In this document: positions 15,107-23,777 of the stretch, in pieces
How the letters are laid out: each line of letters begins with the position of its first letter
How positions within the stretch are numbered: the stretch's first letter is position 1
From: CAZXIC01 sp964640195
GTDB taxonomy: Archaea; Iainarchaeota; Iainarchaeia; Iainarchaeales; GCA-2688035
Length of the DNA: 64,000 bases
NCBI GenBank assembly: GCA_964640195.1
Contig: CAZXIC010000001.1
Coordinates: 1-64,000 of the forward strand
Direction: 5' to 3'
Translations under genes and position numbers: made by a program
The notes under the pieces: generated by a model
The model's database searches: none
What the model saw: the letters and a program-made list of their open reading frames with translations, nothing else
What the model was told of the DNA's origin: nothing

Positions 15107-16393
15107 ATGTCGCTGGAGATAAGGAAAATCAGGGCAAGGCAGGTTTTTGACAGCAGGGGAAACCCCACGGTTGAAGCAGAGGTCCTCACTGAAAAAGGCG
15201 CCTTCCTCGGGATTGTGCCAAGTGGTGCGAGCACCGGCGCAAAGGAAGCGCTTGAACTGAGGGACGGCGGCAGTGCATTCAAGGGAAAAGGGGTTACAAA
15301 GGCTGTTTCCAATGTTAATGAGATTATTGCCAAAAAGGTTGTTGGAATGCAATGTACAGCCCAGGGTGAGATTGACAAGGCAATGATTGAGCTTGACGGC
15401 ACGGAAAACAAGGGCAAGCTGGGGGCAAACGCAATTCTTGCAGTGAGCATGGCGGTGTGCAGGGCAGGCGCTGCAGCAAGGGGCATGCCGCTTTACAGTT
15501 ATGTTGCAGAGCTCAGCGGAAACAGGGGAGTAACGCTGCCAGCACCGCAGATGAATGTGATGAACGGCGGAAAGCACGCTGGGCTGGAGGAAGACATCCA
15601 GGAGCAGATGATTGTCGCAGTCGGGGCAGAAAGTTACAGCAAGGCAGTGCAGGCAAGCGTTGAAACCTACCAGGTGCTGAAAGGAATACTGAAAAAAAGG
15701 TTTGGAGCCCAGGGAACGCTGCTTGGAGATGAAGGCGGCTTTGTTCCAAAGGTTGCAAGCGTTCAGGAAAGGCTTGACCTGATGAGCGAGGCAATTGGGG
15801 AAGCAGGCTACAATGGAGTGATAAAGCTGGCGATTGACAGCGCCTCATCGGAATTCTTTGCAGATGGAAAGTACAAGTTATATGGAAAGGAATACTCGCA
15901 AGGAGAATTGGTTGACTTCTACGCTGAGTTGGTCGGGCAGTACAGCAACATCATTTCCCTGGAAGACGGAATGGCTGAGGAGGACTGGCAGGGCTGGAAA
16001 CAACTGACAGCGAAAATAGGCAGCAAGGTACAGATTGTTGGCGATGACCTGCTTGTAACAAACCCTGAGATTATCAGGAGGGCAATTGAGGGAAAGAACT
16101 GCAACGCATTGCTCCACAAAATAAACCAGATTGGCTCAATCACTGAATCGATTGAGGCTGCGGAAATAAGCAAGAAAGCCGGCTGGAAGGTCGTGGTGTC
16201 GCACAGGAGCGGCGAAACAGAAGATGCGTTCATAGCTGACTTCTGCGTCGGCATTGACGCCGGGCAGAGCAAGTTCGGGGCGCCTGCAAGGGGCGAAAGA
16301 AACTGCAAGTACAACCAGCTGCTGAGAATTGAGGAAGCTCTGGGCGGGAAAGCGGTGTACGGCGGCAAAAAGCTTTCTGAAAAAATAGGTTGA
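15107..16393 (+). CDS. eno: enolase
   Basis: This 428-residue enzyme interconverts 2-phosphoglycerate and phosphoenolpyruvate. Diagnostic motifs are the N-terminal ARQVFDSRGNPTVEAEV, VPSGASTG, MNGGKHAG, LGDEGGFVP with the general acid, LEDGMAEEDW, the metal-site GDDLLVTN, and the family signature LLHKINQIGSITE followed by SHRSGETED. The ATG at 15107 starts the canonical MSLEIRKIRARQ; the open frame further upstream adds only an atypical leader. Confidence 0.97.
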   Translation: MSLEIRKIRARQVFDSRGNPTVEAEVLTEKGAFLGIVPSGASTGAKEALELRDGGSAFKGKGVTKAVSNVNEIIAKKVVGMQCTAQGEIDKAMIELDGTENKGKLGANAILAVSMAVCRAGAAARGMPLYSYVAELSGNRGVTLPAPQMNVMNGGKHAGLEEDIQEQMIVAVGAESYSKAVQASVETYQVLKGILKKRFGAQGTLLGDEGGFVPKVASVQERLDLMSEAIGEAGYNGVIKLAIDSASSEFFADGKYKLYGKEYSQGELVDFYAELVGQYSNIISLEDGMAEEDWQGWKQLTAKIGSKVQIVGDDLLVTNPEIIRRAIEGKNCNALLHKINQIGSITESIEAAEISKKAGWKVVVSHRSGETEDAFIADFCVGIDAGQSKFGAPARGERNCKYNQLLRIEEALGGKAVYGGKKLSEKIG

Positions 16394-16447
16394 AAGATAA
16401 GCATTAAATACAACCTTCTTTTATTATTCTAAAAAAGGCTGTGCGTT

Positions 16448-17692
16448 ATGTCAATTGAATCAAACCTGATTCTGCTTTTTTTCCTGCTTTTGCTCTCTGC
16501 GTTTTTCTCAGGGATTGAGACAGCGCTTGTTTCCTTGGACAGGGTAACGGTAAGGCGGCTGGCGAAAAAGGGAAGCAGGAGCGCGAAAATAATTGAGGAA
16601 TTCCAGGCAAGCCCCCAAAAAATGCTGAGCGCGATTCTGATTGGAAACAATTTGGTGAACATTGCAGGGGCTGCGGTTGCAACAGCGCTTGCCCTGCAGG
16701 TTTTTGAAAGCCATGCAATAAGCATCGCAGTCGGGATAATGACGTTCCTTGTGCTTGTTTTCGGGGAGATTACGCCGAAAAGCATTGCTGTGCAGAACGC
16801 CCAGGCAATTGCACTGCTGGCTGCAAGGCCAGTTAAATGGCTGAGCATTATCCTTAGTCCTGTAATCTGGCTTCTTGGCGGGATAACAAGGCTGATTATA
16901 AGGGTGGTTGGGACAAAGGAAATCGAGGGGCTGACAGAGCAGGACATCAAGACAATGGTCACAATGGGTGCAGAGGCGGGCGCGATACACGAGAGGGAAA
17001 AGCTGATGATTCACAGGATTTTCAAGTTCAACGACATTGAGGCAGAGGATGTGATGACGCCAAGGGCGGAGATGAAGGCGGTTGAGGAAAACAGCACCCT
17101 CGGAGAGATAAAGACACTGCTTGCGGAAACGCCTTACAGCAGGCTGCCTGTTTACAGGAAAAAACTTGACAACATGTCGGGGGTATTCTACGTGAAAGAC
17201 GCCTGGGATTTCCTTGCAGATGGAAAAACCGAGACCAAAGTCAAAAAGGTGATGAGGCAGCCAATGTTTGCGCCGAAAAACAAGAAAATTGACAAGCTGC
17301 TTGCGGAATTCCAGCAAACGCACAACAACATGGCTGTTGTTGTCGATGACTATGGCGGGGTGATAGGAGTAGTAACCCTGGAGGACCTGCTTGAGGAAAT
17401 TGTAGGAGAGATAGTTGACGAAAGCGAGATGCCCGCAATCAAGAGAATCGGAAAAAACACCATTGAGGTTGAGGGGAAAACATCCCTGCAGGAAATCAAC
17501 AGGGTACTGAAGACCAAGTGGAAAAGCGTGAGCTTCCAGACAATCAGCGGCTTTATGATAGAAAAGCTTGAGTGCCTGCCTGCTGAAAACGAGGAAATAG
17601 AAACAGAGAATTATATCATAAGGGCAGTGAAGGTAAAGGAGCCGAAGATTTTAAGGGTAAGGATTGAGAAGAAACAGGCGAAAAAAAGCTAG
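16448..17692 (+). CDS. CNNM/CorC-family membrane transporter
   Basis: This 414-residue protein begins with a DUF21 (CNNM) transmembrane domain (residues 1-180) that includes SAFFSGIETALVSLDRVTVRRLA and VFGEITPKSIA. A CBS pair follows (VMTPRAEMKAVEENSTLGEI ... and VMRQPMFAPKNKKIDKLLAEFQ, then VVVDDYGGVIGVVTLEDLLEEIVGEI), with a CorC_HlyC C-terminal domain (residues 325-405). The family exports or regulates Mg2+ and related ions, gated by nucleotide binding to CBS. It lies 54 bp downstream of eno. Confidence 0.92.
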   Translation: MSIESNLILLFFLLLLSAFFSGIETALVSLDRVTVRRLAKKGSRSAKIIEEFQASPQKMLSAILIGNNLVNIAGAAVATALALQVFESHAISIAVGIMTFLVLVFGEITPKSIAVQNAQAIALLAARPVKWLSIILSPVIWLLGGITRLIIRVVGTKEIEGLTEQDIKTMVTMGAEAGAIHEREKLMIHRIFKFNDIEAEDVMTPRAEMKAVEENSTLGEIKTLLAETPYSRLPVYRKKLDNMSGVFYVKDAWDFLADGKTETKVKKVMRQPMFAPKNKKIDKLLAEFQQTHNNMAVVVDDYGGVIGVVTLEDLLEEIVGEIVDESEMPAIKRIGKNTIEVEGKTSLQEINRVLKTKWKSVSFQTISGFMIEKLECLPAENEEIETENYIIRAVKVKEPKILRVRIEKKQAKKS

Positions 17693-17781
17693 GGGGAAGA
17701 TTCCAGGAATTTGTCTGCGATGGCTAGCCCTATCATGGAAGTATCCGCAGGAAAATCGTTTTAATGCGCCTGTTCCCTTTT

Positions 17782-19071
17782 TTACTCATACCTTAATGCT
17801 TCAACCGGCTTAAGTTTTGCAGCTGCCCTTGCAGGCATTATCCCAGAGACTATTCCGACTGCCGTTGACAGGACTATTGCGATTATGACCAGCTGTGGTG
17901 TCACCAGTGTTGTTGCACCGCCCCTCATCATTGGCAGGGAGATTATGTTAAGCGCACCCAGTATAACCGAAACCATTGTGCCAAGCAGCACGCCAATTAT
18001 TCCGCCGACAAGCCCGAACAGGCCTGATTCAATGATAAACAGCCTTAAAATCTCCCTTTTTGTTGCCCCGAGTGCTTTTAGGATGCCTATCTCCCTTGTT
18101 TTTTCAAGCACTGATGTAAACATGCTGTTTGCCACTCCGATTGCCCCCACCAGAAGGGAGATTGCCGCTATTGCCCCCAGGAAGAGTGTCAGCGACTGGG
18201 TTGTTTCAGCTATCTGCTCCTGCATTGCTTGTGAAGAGCTGATGCTGAAGTCCTGATTGTCTTCTATTACCCTTCTTGAAAGCAGCAATGAAGTGGTGAG
18301 TTCATCCATTGTGTCTTCAACGAGTTCTGCGTCCTTCACTTTTGCCTGAATTGAGGAAAAGGTGTCTTTTTCAACGTCTGTTACCTCCCAGGCGCTTGTG
18401 TAGGACATGTAGACCGCCGAGTCAGACCCGCCTCCCATGCCCATCCCAATTCCGGACTCTTCCAGGATTCCAACGACTGTGAACGGCCTGTCTTCTATTG
18501 TTATCCTTCGCCCTATAGTAATCGGCTGCTTGAATGTCTCATAGGCAAGCCTGTATCCTATGACTACTGATGTTAAGTCGCTTGAGCTTAGGGGCCTTCC
18601 GCTTTCAATTTCAAGGGTTGTTATTTCCTTCCAAGTTGTGGGATTTACGCCGTTTATGGTTACATTCGCCGATTCCGACAGGAAAACAAGTTCACCCCTC
18701 CCCGAAACCATTTCTGTTACGTATTGCACATTTGGGTTGCCGCCTATCACGCTTGAGTCCCTTTTCGTCAGCGTGGGCTCCTCCTCATCTTCCGACTCAA
18801 ATCCAGGTCTGCGCATTGCCCCCGGCTCCCTTCCGCCCCTAAACTCGCCTCCGAAAAATCCGGCTCTGCTGAAGCCGGGGCTGACTGTAATGATGTCTGC
18901 CCCAAGCCCTGACAGGTTTTCTGTAACGCTTGCCTGGGCTCCCTCGCCTATTGAGATTATTGAGACCACTGCTGCTACGCCTATGATTATTCCAAGCAGT
19001 GTGAGCCATGACCTGAGCTGCCTGTGCATTATGCTGTTTATAGATAGCTTGAAGGAGTTTGCTATGTTCAA
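17782..19071 (-). CDS. MacB-like ABC transporter permease
   Basis: This 429-residue permease has an N-terminal membrane helix (RSWLTLLGIIIGVAAVVSIISIG), a large extracytoplasmic MacB core (residues 55-290) and three C-terminal helices with FtsX-type sequence (REIGILKALGATKREILRLFIIESGLFGLVGGIIGVLLG). Such proteins use ATP hydrolysis on the cytosolic side to move lipoproteins, peptides or other substrates across the outer part of the envelope by mechanotransmission. TTG at 19071 follows AAGGAG by about 13 nt and gives MNIANSFKLS, like other MacB starts; ATG 19119 would overlap the upstream gene. It is last in a five-gene operon. Confidence 0.88.
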   Translation of the reverse strand: MNIANSFKLSINSIMHRQLRSWLTLLGIIIGVAAVVSIISIGEGAQASVTENLSGLGADIITVSPGFSRAGFFGGEFRGGREPGAMRRPGFESEDEEEPTLTKRDSSVIGGNPNVQYVTEMVSGRGELVFLSESANVTINGVNPTTWKEITTLEIESGRPLSSSDLTSVVIGYRLAYETFKQPITIGRRITIEDRPFTVVGILEESGIGMGMGGGSDSAVYMSYTSAWEVTDVEKDTFSSIQAKVKDAELVEDTMDELTTSLLLSRRVIEDNQDFSISSSQAMQEQIAETTQSLTLFLGAIAAISLLVGAIGVANSMFTSVLEKTREIGILKALGATKREILRLFIIESGLFGLVGGIIGVLLGTMVSVILGALNIISLPMMRGGATTLVTPQLVIIAIVLSTAVGIVSGIMPARAAAKLKPVEALRYE

Positions 19072-19078
19072 ATTGCAT

Positions 19079-20590
19079 TCACTCCTTGTGCTTTTCAATG
19101 AATTTTGCTGCTTTTTCAAAGAGTTTCAGCACGTGCTTTTGCCTGAACAGCCTTCCCAGCAGTAGGAGTGACACCACTGCAGCCAATGCTATTGCAATTG
19201 CGCTGGAGCCGAACAGGAAAATTGCTGTAATGAAAAGAACTGCAACTATTGCAAGCGCTTTGCCAAGCCTTTTCCAGTTGCTGTTTCCTGCCTTGAACCT
19301 GTTGAACGCTGCTGCTCCTACAATAATTACTACAAGCAAGGCCCACGCAACAGTGGAAAGGTCTGTTGACTGCCTGCTTCTCATCCTGTCAGCAAATCCT
19401 GTTGTTGTCGTGTCAGTTGTTTCTGAAAACGTCAGGGTCATTTCAAGTTTTTTCTCAATGCTTTGCCTCTGGCCTGTTGTGTCAGTGTAGTCCACCTGTA
19501 TAATTACTATGCCCCTGTCTGATTCCTGCGTTGTTTCTGTCTGGTCTGTGGATGCCGCATCTCCACCTGCACCCGTCCGGCCTGAAGGCAGGTCTCCAAC
19601 ACCAGGCCTCATTTGCATGGCTCTCTGAATGACTTCAAAGTTTGCCAGGGTGTAGTCGCCTTTGTTCAGGTTTCCCAAGATGGCTATGTTGCTACCGTTT
19701 ACCGCTATGTTTTGCTGGCTTGGGATTTTGACTACTACCGCATCTGCGTTGTTTGAGCCGATGTTTGCAATGCTTATTGACAGCTGGTTGTTGGTCATCA
19801 GTTCCGCGCTTATTTCAAAGTCTGTTTTGCCGCCGATTATCAGGCCGATGTGGGATACCTGCGTTCTTGTGGCATTGATGTCGTTAAAGGTTATGCTGAT
19901 GTCCAGGGGGTAGACGCCTGGCGTGATGTTTGGGTCGGCTGTGACAAGGTATGAGACTTCTGCCTTTTGGTTTGCTGAAAGGACGTTAACGTATCTTTTG
20001 TTGTCCGAACCGATGGGCAGCACCAGGTTGTTTTCCTCTGCCCAGGAAAGAGAAATGTTTGATACAGGCGTGTTGCCAACGTTCTTGATTGTGAAAATGA
20101 CTTCTGTTGGCTTGCCTGGGTTTACCACGTTTGGGTCAATCGTTATGTCAAGGTTTTTCTCAGCTTTTGTAATAGGCACAAAGACAATGTGGGTTTGCTT
20201 GAGCAGGTCTTTGTTGCTCAGATAGAGCATTGTTAATGGCACGGAGTATTGACCGGATGATGTGCCTACTTTTGCCTGGAATTGGAACACAAGTGTTTTA
20301 GTCTCACCGGCGTTGATAGAATCAATTGAGTCAACGGTCTTTATTCCCTCGAATTGGCCCCCTAAGGTTATTTCTGCCTCCAGGTCAACCAGTTGGATGT
20401 TGCTGGCCCTGTTTTTTATGCCAACTTCCATGTTTATTATGTCGCCGGCGTAGATAGTTGAAGGCAGAAAACTTGTGTCGGATACCTCGATTTGGTAACC
20501 GTATTCTGGGTTTATTGCAGCATTGGCTGGTTGAGATGCAGCCAATCCGACAAAAAAAACCACAAGGACTGAAATAATTGCTTTGTTCAT
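19079..20590 (-). CDS. exported CARDB-type (COG1361-like) surface protein
   Basis: This 503-residue protein has a signal peptide (residues 1-25, ending ANA), three immunoglobulin-like CARDB modules (for example PGKPTEVIFTIKNVGNTPVSNISLSW and FEISAELMTNNQLSISIANIGSNNADAVVVKIP), a Gly/Asp/Thr-rich linker, and two C-terminal membrane helices ending in a basic tail. The Ig-like region lies outside the cell. It sits directly before the MacB-like permease, where a MacA-type adaptor would be expected, and may replace it. Confidence 0.8.
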   Translation of the reverse strand: MNKAIISVLVVFFVGLAASQPANAAINPEYGYQIEVSDTSFLPSTIYAGDIINMEVGIKNRASNIQLVDLEAEITLGGQFEGIKTVDSIDSINAGETKTLVFQFQAKVGTSSGQYSVPLTMLYLSNKDLLKQTHIVFVPITKAEKNLDITIDPNVVNPGKPTEVIFTIKNVGNTPVSNISLSWAEENNLVLPIGSDNKRYVNVLSANQKAEVSYLVTADPNITPGVYPLDISITFNDINATRTQVSHIGLIIGGKTDFEISAELMTNNQLSISIANIGSNNADAVVVKIPSQQNIAVNGSNIAILGNLNKGDYTLANFEVIQRAMQMRPGVGDLPSGRTGAGGDAASTDQTETTQESDRGIVIIQVDYTDTTGQRQSIEKKLEMTLTFSETTDTTTTGFADRMRSRQSTDLSTVAWALLVVIIVGAAAFNRFKAGNSNWKRLGKALAIVAVLFITAIFLFGSSAIAIALAAVVSLLLLGRLFRQKHVLKLFEKAAKFIEKHKE

Positions 20591-20592
20591 TT

Positions 20593-20937
20593 TTAGTTCC
20601 TCCTCATTGGCATTATTCCTTTTTGGTGCAATGCTTCCATTATTTGCTGCTGTGAAGCCTCTTCAGGCAAGCCGAGGGCTTCCAATACTTGCTCTTTTGT
20701 GGCGCCCTCTGGCAATCCCAGTGATTCGCCTATTCTCACAAAAAATGCGTTGCTGTCGCCGAATTCACCAAAATCACCTCTTGGGCCAAATGCATTGCTG
20801 TCGCCAAATTCCCCAAAATTGCCCCTTGGGCCCATCAGCATTCTTTGGATTTGCCTAAAGCCGCCCAGGGCAAAAAACAAAACAGCCCCGACCAGCACAA
20901 TGGCAACAATCAATGCAATCGCAATCTTCTTGTTCAT
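20593..20937 (-). CDS. small membrane-anchored repeat protein
   Basis: This 114-residue protein has one N-terminal membrane helix (KIAIALIVAIVLVGAVLFFAL) and then two tandem units, GPRGNFGEFGDSNAF and GPRGDFGEFGDSNAF. A short helical domain follows (SLGLPEGATKEQVLEALGLPEEASQQQIMEALHQKG) with two EQVLEAL-like repeats. Function is unknown. Its start overlaps the ATPase stop by 4 nt, so it is clearly part of the ABC operon. The repeated linker may carry the helical domain away from the membrane. Confidence 0.7.
   Translation of the reverse strand: MNKKIAIALIVAIVLVGAVLFFALGGFRQIQRMLMGPRGNFGEFGDSNAFGPRGDFGEFGDSNAFFVRIGESLGLPEGATKEQVLEALGLPEEASQQQIMEALHQKGIMPMRRN
20765..20852 (-). repeat. tandem repeat encoding GPRG(N/D)FGEFGDSNAF
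   Basis: Two adjacent copies of a 45-bp unit encode GPRGNFGEFGDSNAF and GPRGDFGEFGDSNAF. They differ at only a few bases, which suggests a recent in-frame duplication that could vary in number between strains. Confidence 0.65.
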
Positions 20938-21641
20938 TTGCTTCTCCTCTTGTCGTTTTTACCGTCGTAAATTATTTTTCCGTCCTCCAGTTCAATTATC
21001 CTTTCAGCGTGTTCTGCGATGCCAGGCTCGTGGGTCACCATAACAATTGTTTTTCCTTCGCTTTTATGCAGCTCAACAAACAGCTCCAGAATCTCTTTGC
21101 TGATTTTCGTGTCAAGGTTTCCGGTCGGCTCGTCCGCCAGAACCATTGAGGGCTCGGCTGACAAGGCTCTTGCAATCGCAACCCTCTGCCTTTCACCGCC
21201 TGAAAGCTGCGCTGGCTTGTGGTTAATCCTGTGCTGCAGCCCAACCAAGGCAGCCAGCTCCCTGACTTTGCCGGCTATTTCAGCTTCACCGAACTCGTGT
21301 ATCCGCATGGGCAAAGCAATGTTGTCAAACACATTCAGCGTGGGATAGAGGTTGAAGACCTGGAAAACGAAGCCAATCTTTTTTCCCCTGATTCTCGCAA
21401 GCCTTGATTCGGGAAGCTGCGTAATCTCAGTGCCATCCAAGAAAACCAGGCCTCTTGTCGGAATGTCCAAGGCGCCAATCATGTTCAATGCGGTTGACTT
21501 GCCTGAGCCGGAAGCGCCGACAACAGCAACGAACTCGCCTTCCCTGACATTCAGGCTGATGCCCCTCAGTGCAGGCACCTCAACGTCGTCCATTTTGTAT
21601 ATTTTCCAGACGTCACGCAACTCCAAAACGCTATTTGACAT
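20934..21641 (-). CDS. ABC transporter ATP-binding protein (MacB/LolD type)
   Basis: This 235-residue ATPase carries Walker A VGASGSGKST, Q-loop VFQVFNLYPTLNVFDN, signature LSGGERQRVAIARAL, Walker B MVLADEPTGNLD and the H-loop VTHEPGIAEHA. Its closest kin are MacB/LolD-type subunits that power mechanotransmission by FtsX-like permeases. It is followed by the repeat protein (4-nt overlap), the CARDB protein and the permease. Confidence 0.95.
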   Translation of the reverse strand: MSNSVLELRDVWKIYKMDDVEVPALRGISLNVREGEFVAVVGASGSGKSTALNMIGALDIPTRGLVFLDGTEITQLPESRLARIRGKKIGFVFQVFNLYPTLNVFDNIALPMRIHEFGEAEIAGKVRELAALVGLQHRINHKPAQLSGGERQRVAIARALSAEPSMVLADEPTGNLDTKISKEILELFVELHKSEGKTIVMVTHEPGIAEHAERIIELEDGKIIYDGKNDKRRSK

Positions 21642-21758
21642 TCTTTCTCACTTGAATAAGGGGTTTACTCTATTTATAAAAAAGATGGATTTAAAATCCA
21701 TTCTCTTGTAGCCCGATGCACGCCAGAATAAAAAGAGGGACTCCAAAAAGGAGTCCAC

Positions 21759-22256
21759 TCAGTTGCCTTCCTGCCATTGACCGTGGGGTAGATTTCCGCG
21801 CATGCCGAATTTGGATACCGCACGAAAACCTTTTTGGGCGTGAATGCAGCCAATGCCAAGCTCTTCAGCTATTTCTTTTGCCGTTTCATAATCGCCGTTT
21901 TGCATTGCTTCATGCATTTCGGCAAACCTGGCAAAATTCTCTTCAGTTATTATGTCAGTTATCTTGGGCATGCTTTCGATTGCCTGAACCCAGGCAGCAT
22001 AATCCCCTTCTTCCAATGCCTGCTCGATAGCCTGCCCTGCTTGATTGCGCTCAGCCATTTGCTGGAATTGTTCCTCGGTTATCTTAGGCGAGATTGCCTC
22101 CACGAATGCCTCGTAATCACTGCTGTCCAAAGCCTGCCTTGCTGCGTCATTGTTCTGAGGGCCATTGCCAAAAAAGCCTCCAAAAGCATAGGCGCCTGAT
22201 GCTGCCGCAGCACAAGCCATTAGAGCAAGGAACCCTGCAATGTATTTCTTGTTCAC
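21759..22256 (-). CDS. secreted repeat protein of the ABC operon
   Basis: This 165-residue protein starts with GTG, fixed by GGAGG 8 nt upstream, and has a signal peptide (residues 1-24, ending GAYA). The exported part has repeated helical units built on A-x-x-x-x-D-Y-x-A-[FW]-x-x-A-I (SSDYEAFVEAI, EGDYAAWVQAI, NGDYETAKEIA). No family function is known to me. It precedes the ABC genes by about 120 bp and may be the exported cargo or a partner of the CARDB protein; that is inference. Confidence 0.7.
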   Translation of the reverse strand: MNKKYIAGFLALMACAAAASGAYAFGGFFGNGPQNNDAARQALDSSDYEAFVEAISPKITEEQFQQMAERNQAGQAIEQALEEGDYAAWVQAIESMPKITDIITEENFARFAEMHEAMQNGDYETAKEIAEELGIGCIHAQKGFRAVSKFGMRGNLPHGQWQEGN

Positions 22257-22337
22257 AATTTGCACCTCCTGTTTTTGCGCAAAACGCGCGCTGTAATACA
22301 ACCCTTTTTCCTGGTTTATAAGGAAGAAGGAGGGGAA

Positions 22338-23141
22338 ATGTTCACTTTGCGTCCATTCATTTTTTATATTCCTTTCAGCAAAGGGATGTTAATGCCAGCG
22401 CCTTTTCAAGGGCCTCAGGCCTTTAACCTTCAGGGCTTTGCAATGGGCTTCCGCAGCCCCCCCTTTGAACTGCTTTTGATTGAGCTTGTTTACTTTCTCG
22501 CAATTGCGGCCATTTGCCTTGCGGTTTACCTCAAGACATGGGAAATTTACAGGCTCTCACAGCACAGGGGCGTCTTTCACTTCAAGAACATTTTCCTCTA
22601 CTTCGCAATTTCCTACTTTTTCAGGTTTGCGCACATGTTTCTCCTTGTTTCTGAGGAAATTTTTTCTGTTGACCTTTCCTTTTTTGCCCTCAGGCTGACA
22701 ATGTTCCTTGTCTCATATTGCGGCACAATGGCAATCCTGTCGCTTTTCATGGCTGCAATTGCCAAAAACATCAAAACAAGCGCAGACAGGCACATTTCAC
22801 TGGTCTTGCACGGCATAGCGCTTGTCCTGGCGCTTTTTGCGGCTGTCCCAAGGTCAAATTCAATCCTGATTGCCCTGCAAACAGCACTGCTTCTGGCTGC
22901 TCTCATGGTCGTTTTCCTGAAGCCGGGCAGGAAACCGAAAAAAATCCTTTCCCAAAACAGGCTGACCTATATTCTCCTCGCTGTTTTCTGGGTCGCCAAC
23001 CTGCTTCCCTTCAGCGTGCGATTTCTTCCGCTCTGGTTGAAAACACTGCTTTACCTCCTATCCATTGGCGTATTTCTGTCAATCTTCCTAAGGGTTCAGA
23101 AGAGGTTGCCTCCAAATGCCAAGAAAAAGAGACAGGCTTGA
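22338..23141 (+). CDS. polytopic membrane protein, probable 7-TM sensor-like
   Basis: This 267-residue protein has about seven hydrophobic spans between residues 45 and 250, a short Pro/Phe-rich N-terminus and a basic C-terminus (KRLPPNAKKKRQA). No enzyme motif is visible. ATG 22338 follows GGAGGGG, which fixes the start and rules out a longer leader. The winged-helix gene overlaps its last 26 nt, so the two are coupled: the membrane protein may sense a signal that the regulator reports. Confidence 0.65.
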   Translation: MFTLRPFIFYIPFSKGMLMPAPFQGPQAFNLQGFAMGFRSPPFELLLIELVYFLAIAAICLAVYLKTWEIYRLSQHRGVFHFKNIFLYFAISYFFRFAHMFLLVSEEIFSVDLSFFALRLTMFLVSYCGTMAILSLFMAAIAKNIKTSADRHISLVLHGIALVLALFAAVPRSNSILIALQTALLLAALMVVFLKPGRKPKKILSQNRLTYILLAVFWVANLLPFSVRFLPLWLKTLLYLLSIGVFLSIFLRVQKRLPPNAKKKRQA

Positions 23142-23391
23142 AATAATTTTTACCATACTGAATATCGTGCGGCAGCACTACAATTCAATCAAGCCCACGC
23201 CCCTGCTCAGGTACACCAACATTTCCTCGCAAAGCTTTTCCGAATACTACCAGGAATTGAAAGAAAAAGAATTTGTCAGGGAAGAGGTGGACAAAAAAGG
23301 CAGGAAATATGTTTGCCTGACAGACAAGGGATTTAAGTTCCTGGAGAAATACAGGCTGATAAAAGACTTTATAAGGGAATTCGAGCTGTGA
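23116..23391 (+). CDS. ArnR1-like winged-helix protein
   Basis: This 91-residue protein reads RDRLEIIFTILNIVRQHYNSIKPTPLLRYTNISSQSFSEYYQELKEKEFVREE...KGRKYVCLTDKGFKFLEKY. This is the archaeal single-domain winged helix (HTH_45/ArnR1-like) with a C-terminal helix for dimerisation. It is probably a DNA-binding regulator. It overlaps the membrane-protein gene by 26 nt in another frame. Its targets are unknown. Confidence 0.8.
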   Translation: MPRKRDRLEIIFTILNIVRQHYNSIKPTPLLRYTNISSQSFSEYYQELKEKEFVREEVDKKGRKYVCLTDKGFKFLEKYRLIKDFIREFEL

Positions 23392-23494
23392 ATCCTTTGG
23401 ATGAAAAAAGCATGGATTTTTTGCTTCCCAAGGATTCAGGCCAAAAGCCAATAAAAAACATTTAAATACCTGAACAGGCTTAATTTCTGCTGCT

Positions 23495-23773
23495 ATGCAG
23501 ACAAGTGACGTTATTCTCGGCTTGCTGATAATTCTGTTGGTTGGCTGGACCATGCTGATTGCGATAGAGCAGAGGGGCGTGAGGGTTTCACTGAATGCCT
23601 TGAGTGTAATGCAGGCAGGGCAGGCAATACGTGTTTCCCCGGAGAAATGCAAGCAGGTTGCAGGACACAGGTTGGTTAAAGCGGCTGAGCTGCGGCAGGA
23701 AGAGTATTACACTACTGTGGGCTTTGACACTGACCTGAACCAGAGCTTTTTCTGCTTTTACGAAAGCGGCTGA
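23495..23773 (+). CDS. small single-span membrane protein, unknown
   Basis: This 92-residue protein has one N-terminal membrane helix (SDVILGLLIILLVGWTMLIAI) and a small soluble domain rich in Gln, Glu and Val, ending FFCFYESG. A TATA-like CATTTAAATACC near 23458-23469 sits about 30 bp upstream of the ATG, consistent with a leaderless transcript. I recognise no family. It is convergent with nadA, 4 bp apart. Confidence 0.6.
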   Translation: MQTSDVILGLLIILLVGWTMLIAIEQRGVRVSLNALSVMQAGQAIRVSPEKCKQVAGHRLVKAAELRQEEYYTTVGFDTDLNQSFFCFYESG

Positions 23774-23777
23774 CAGC

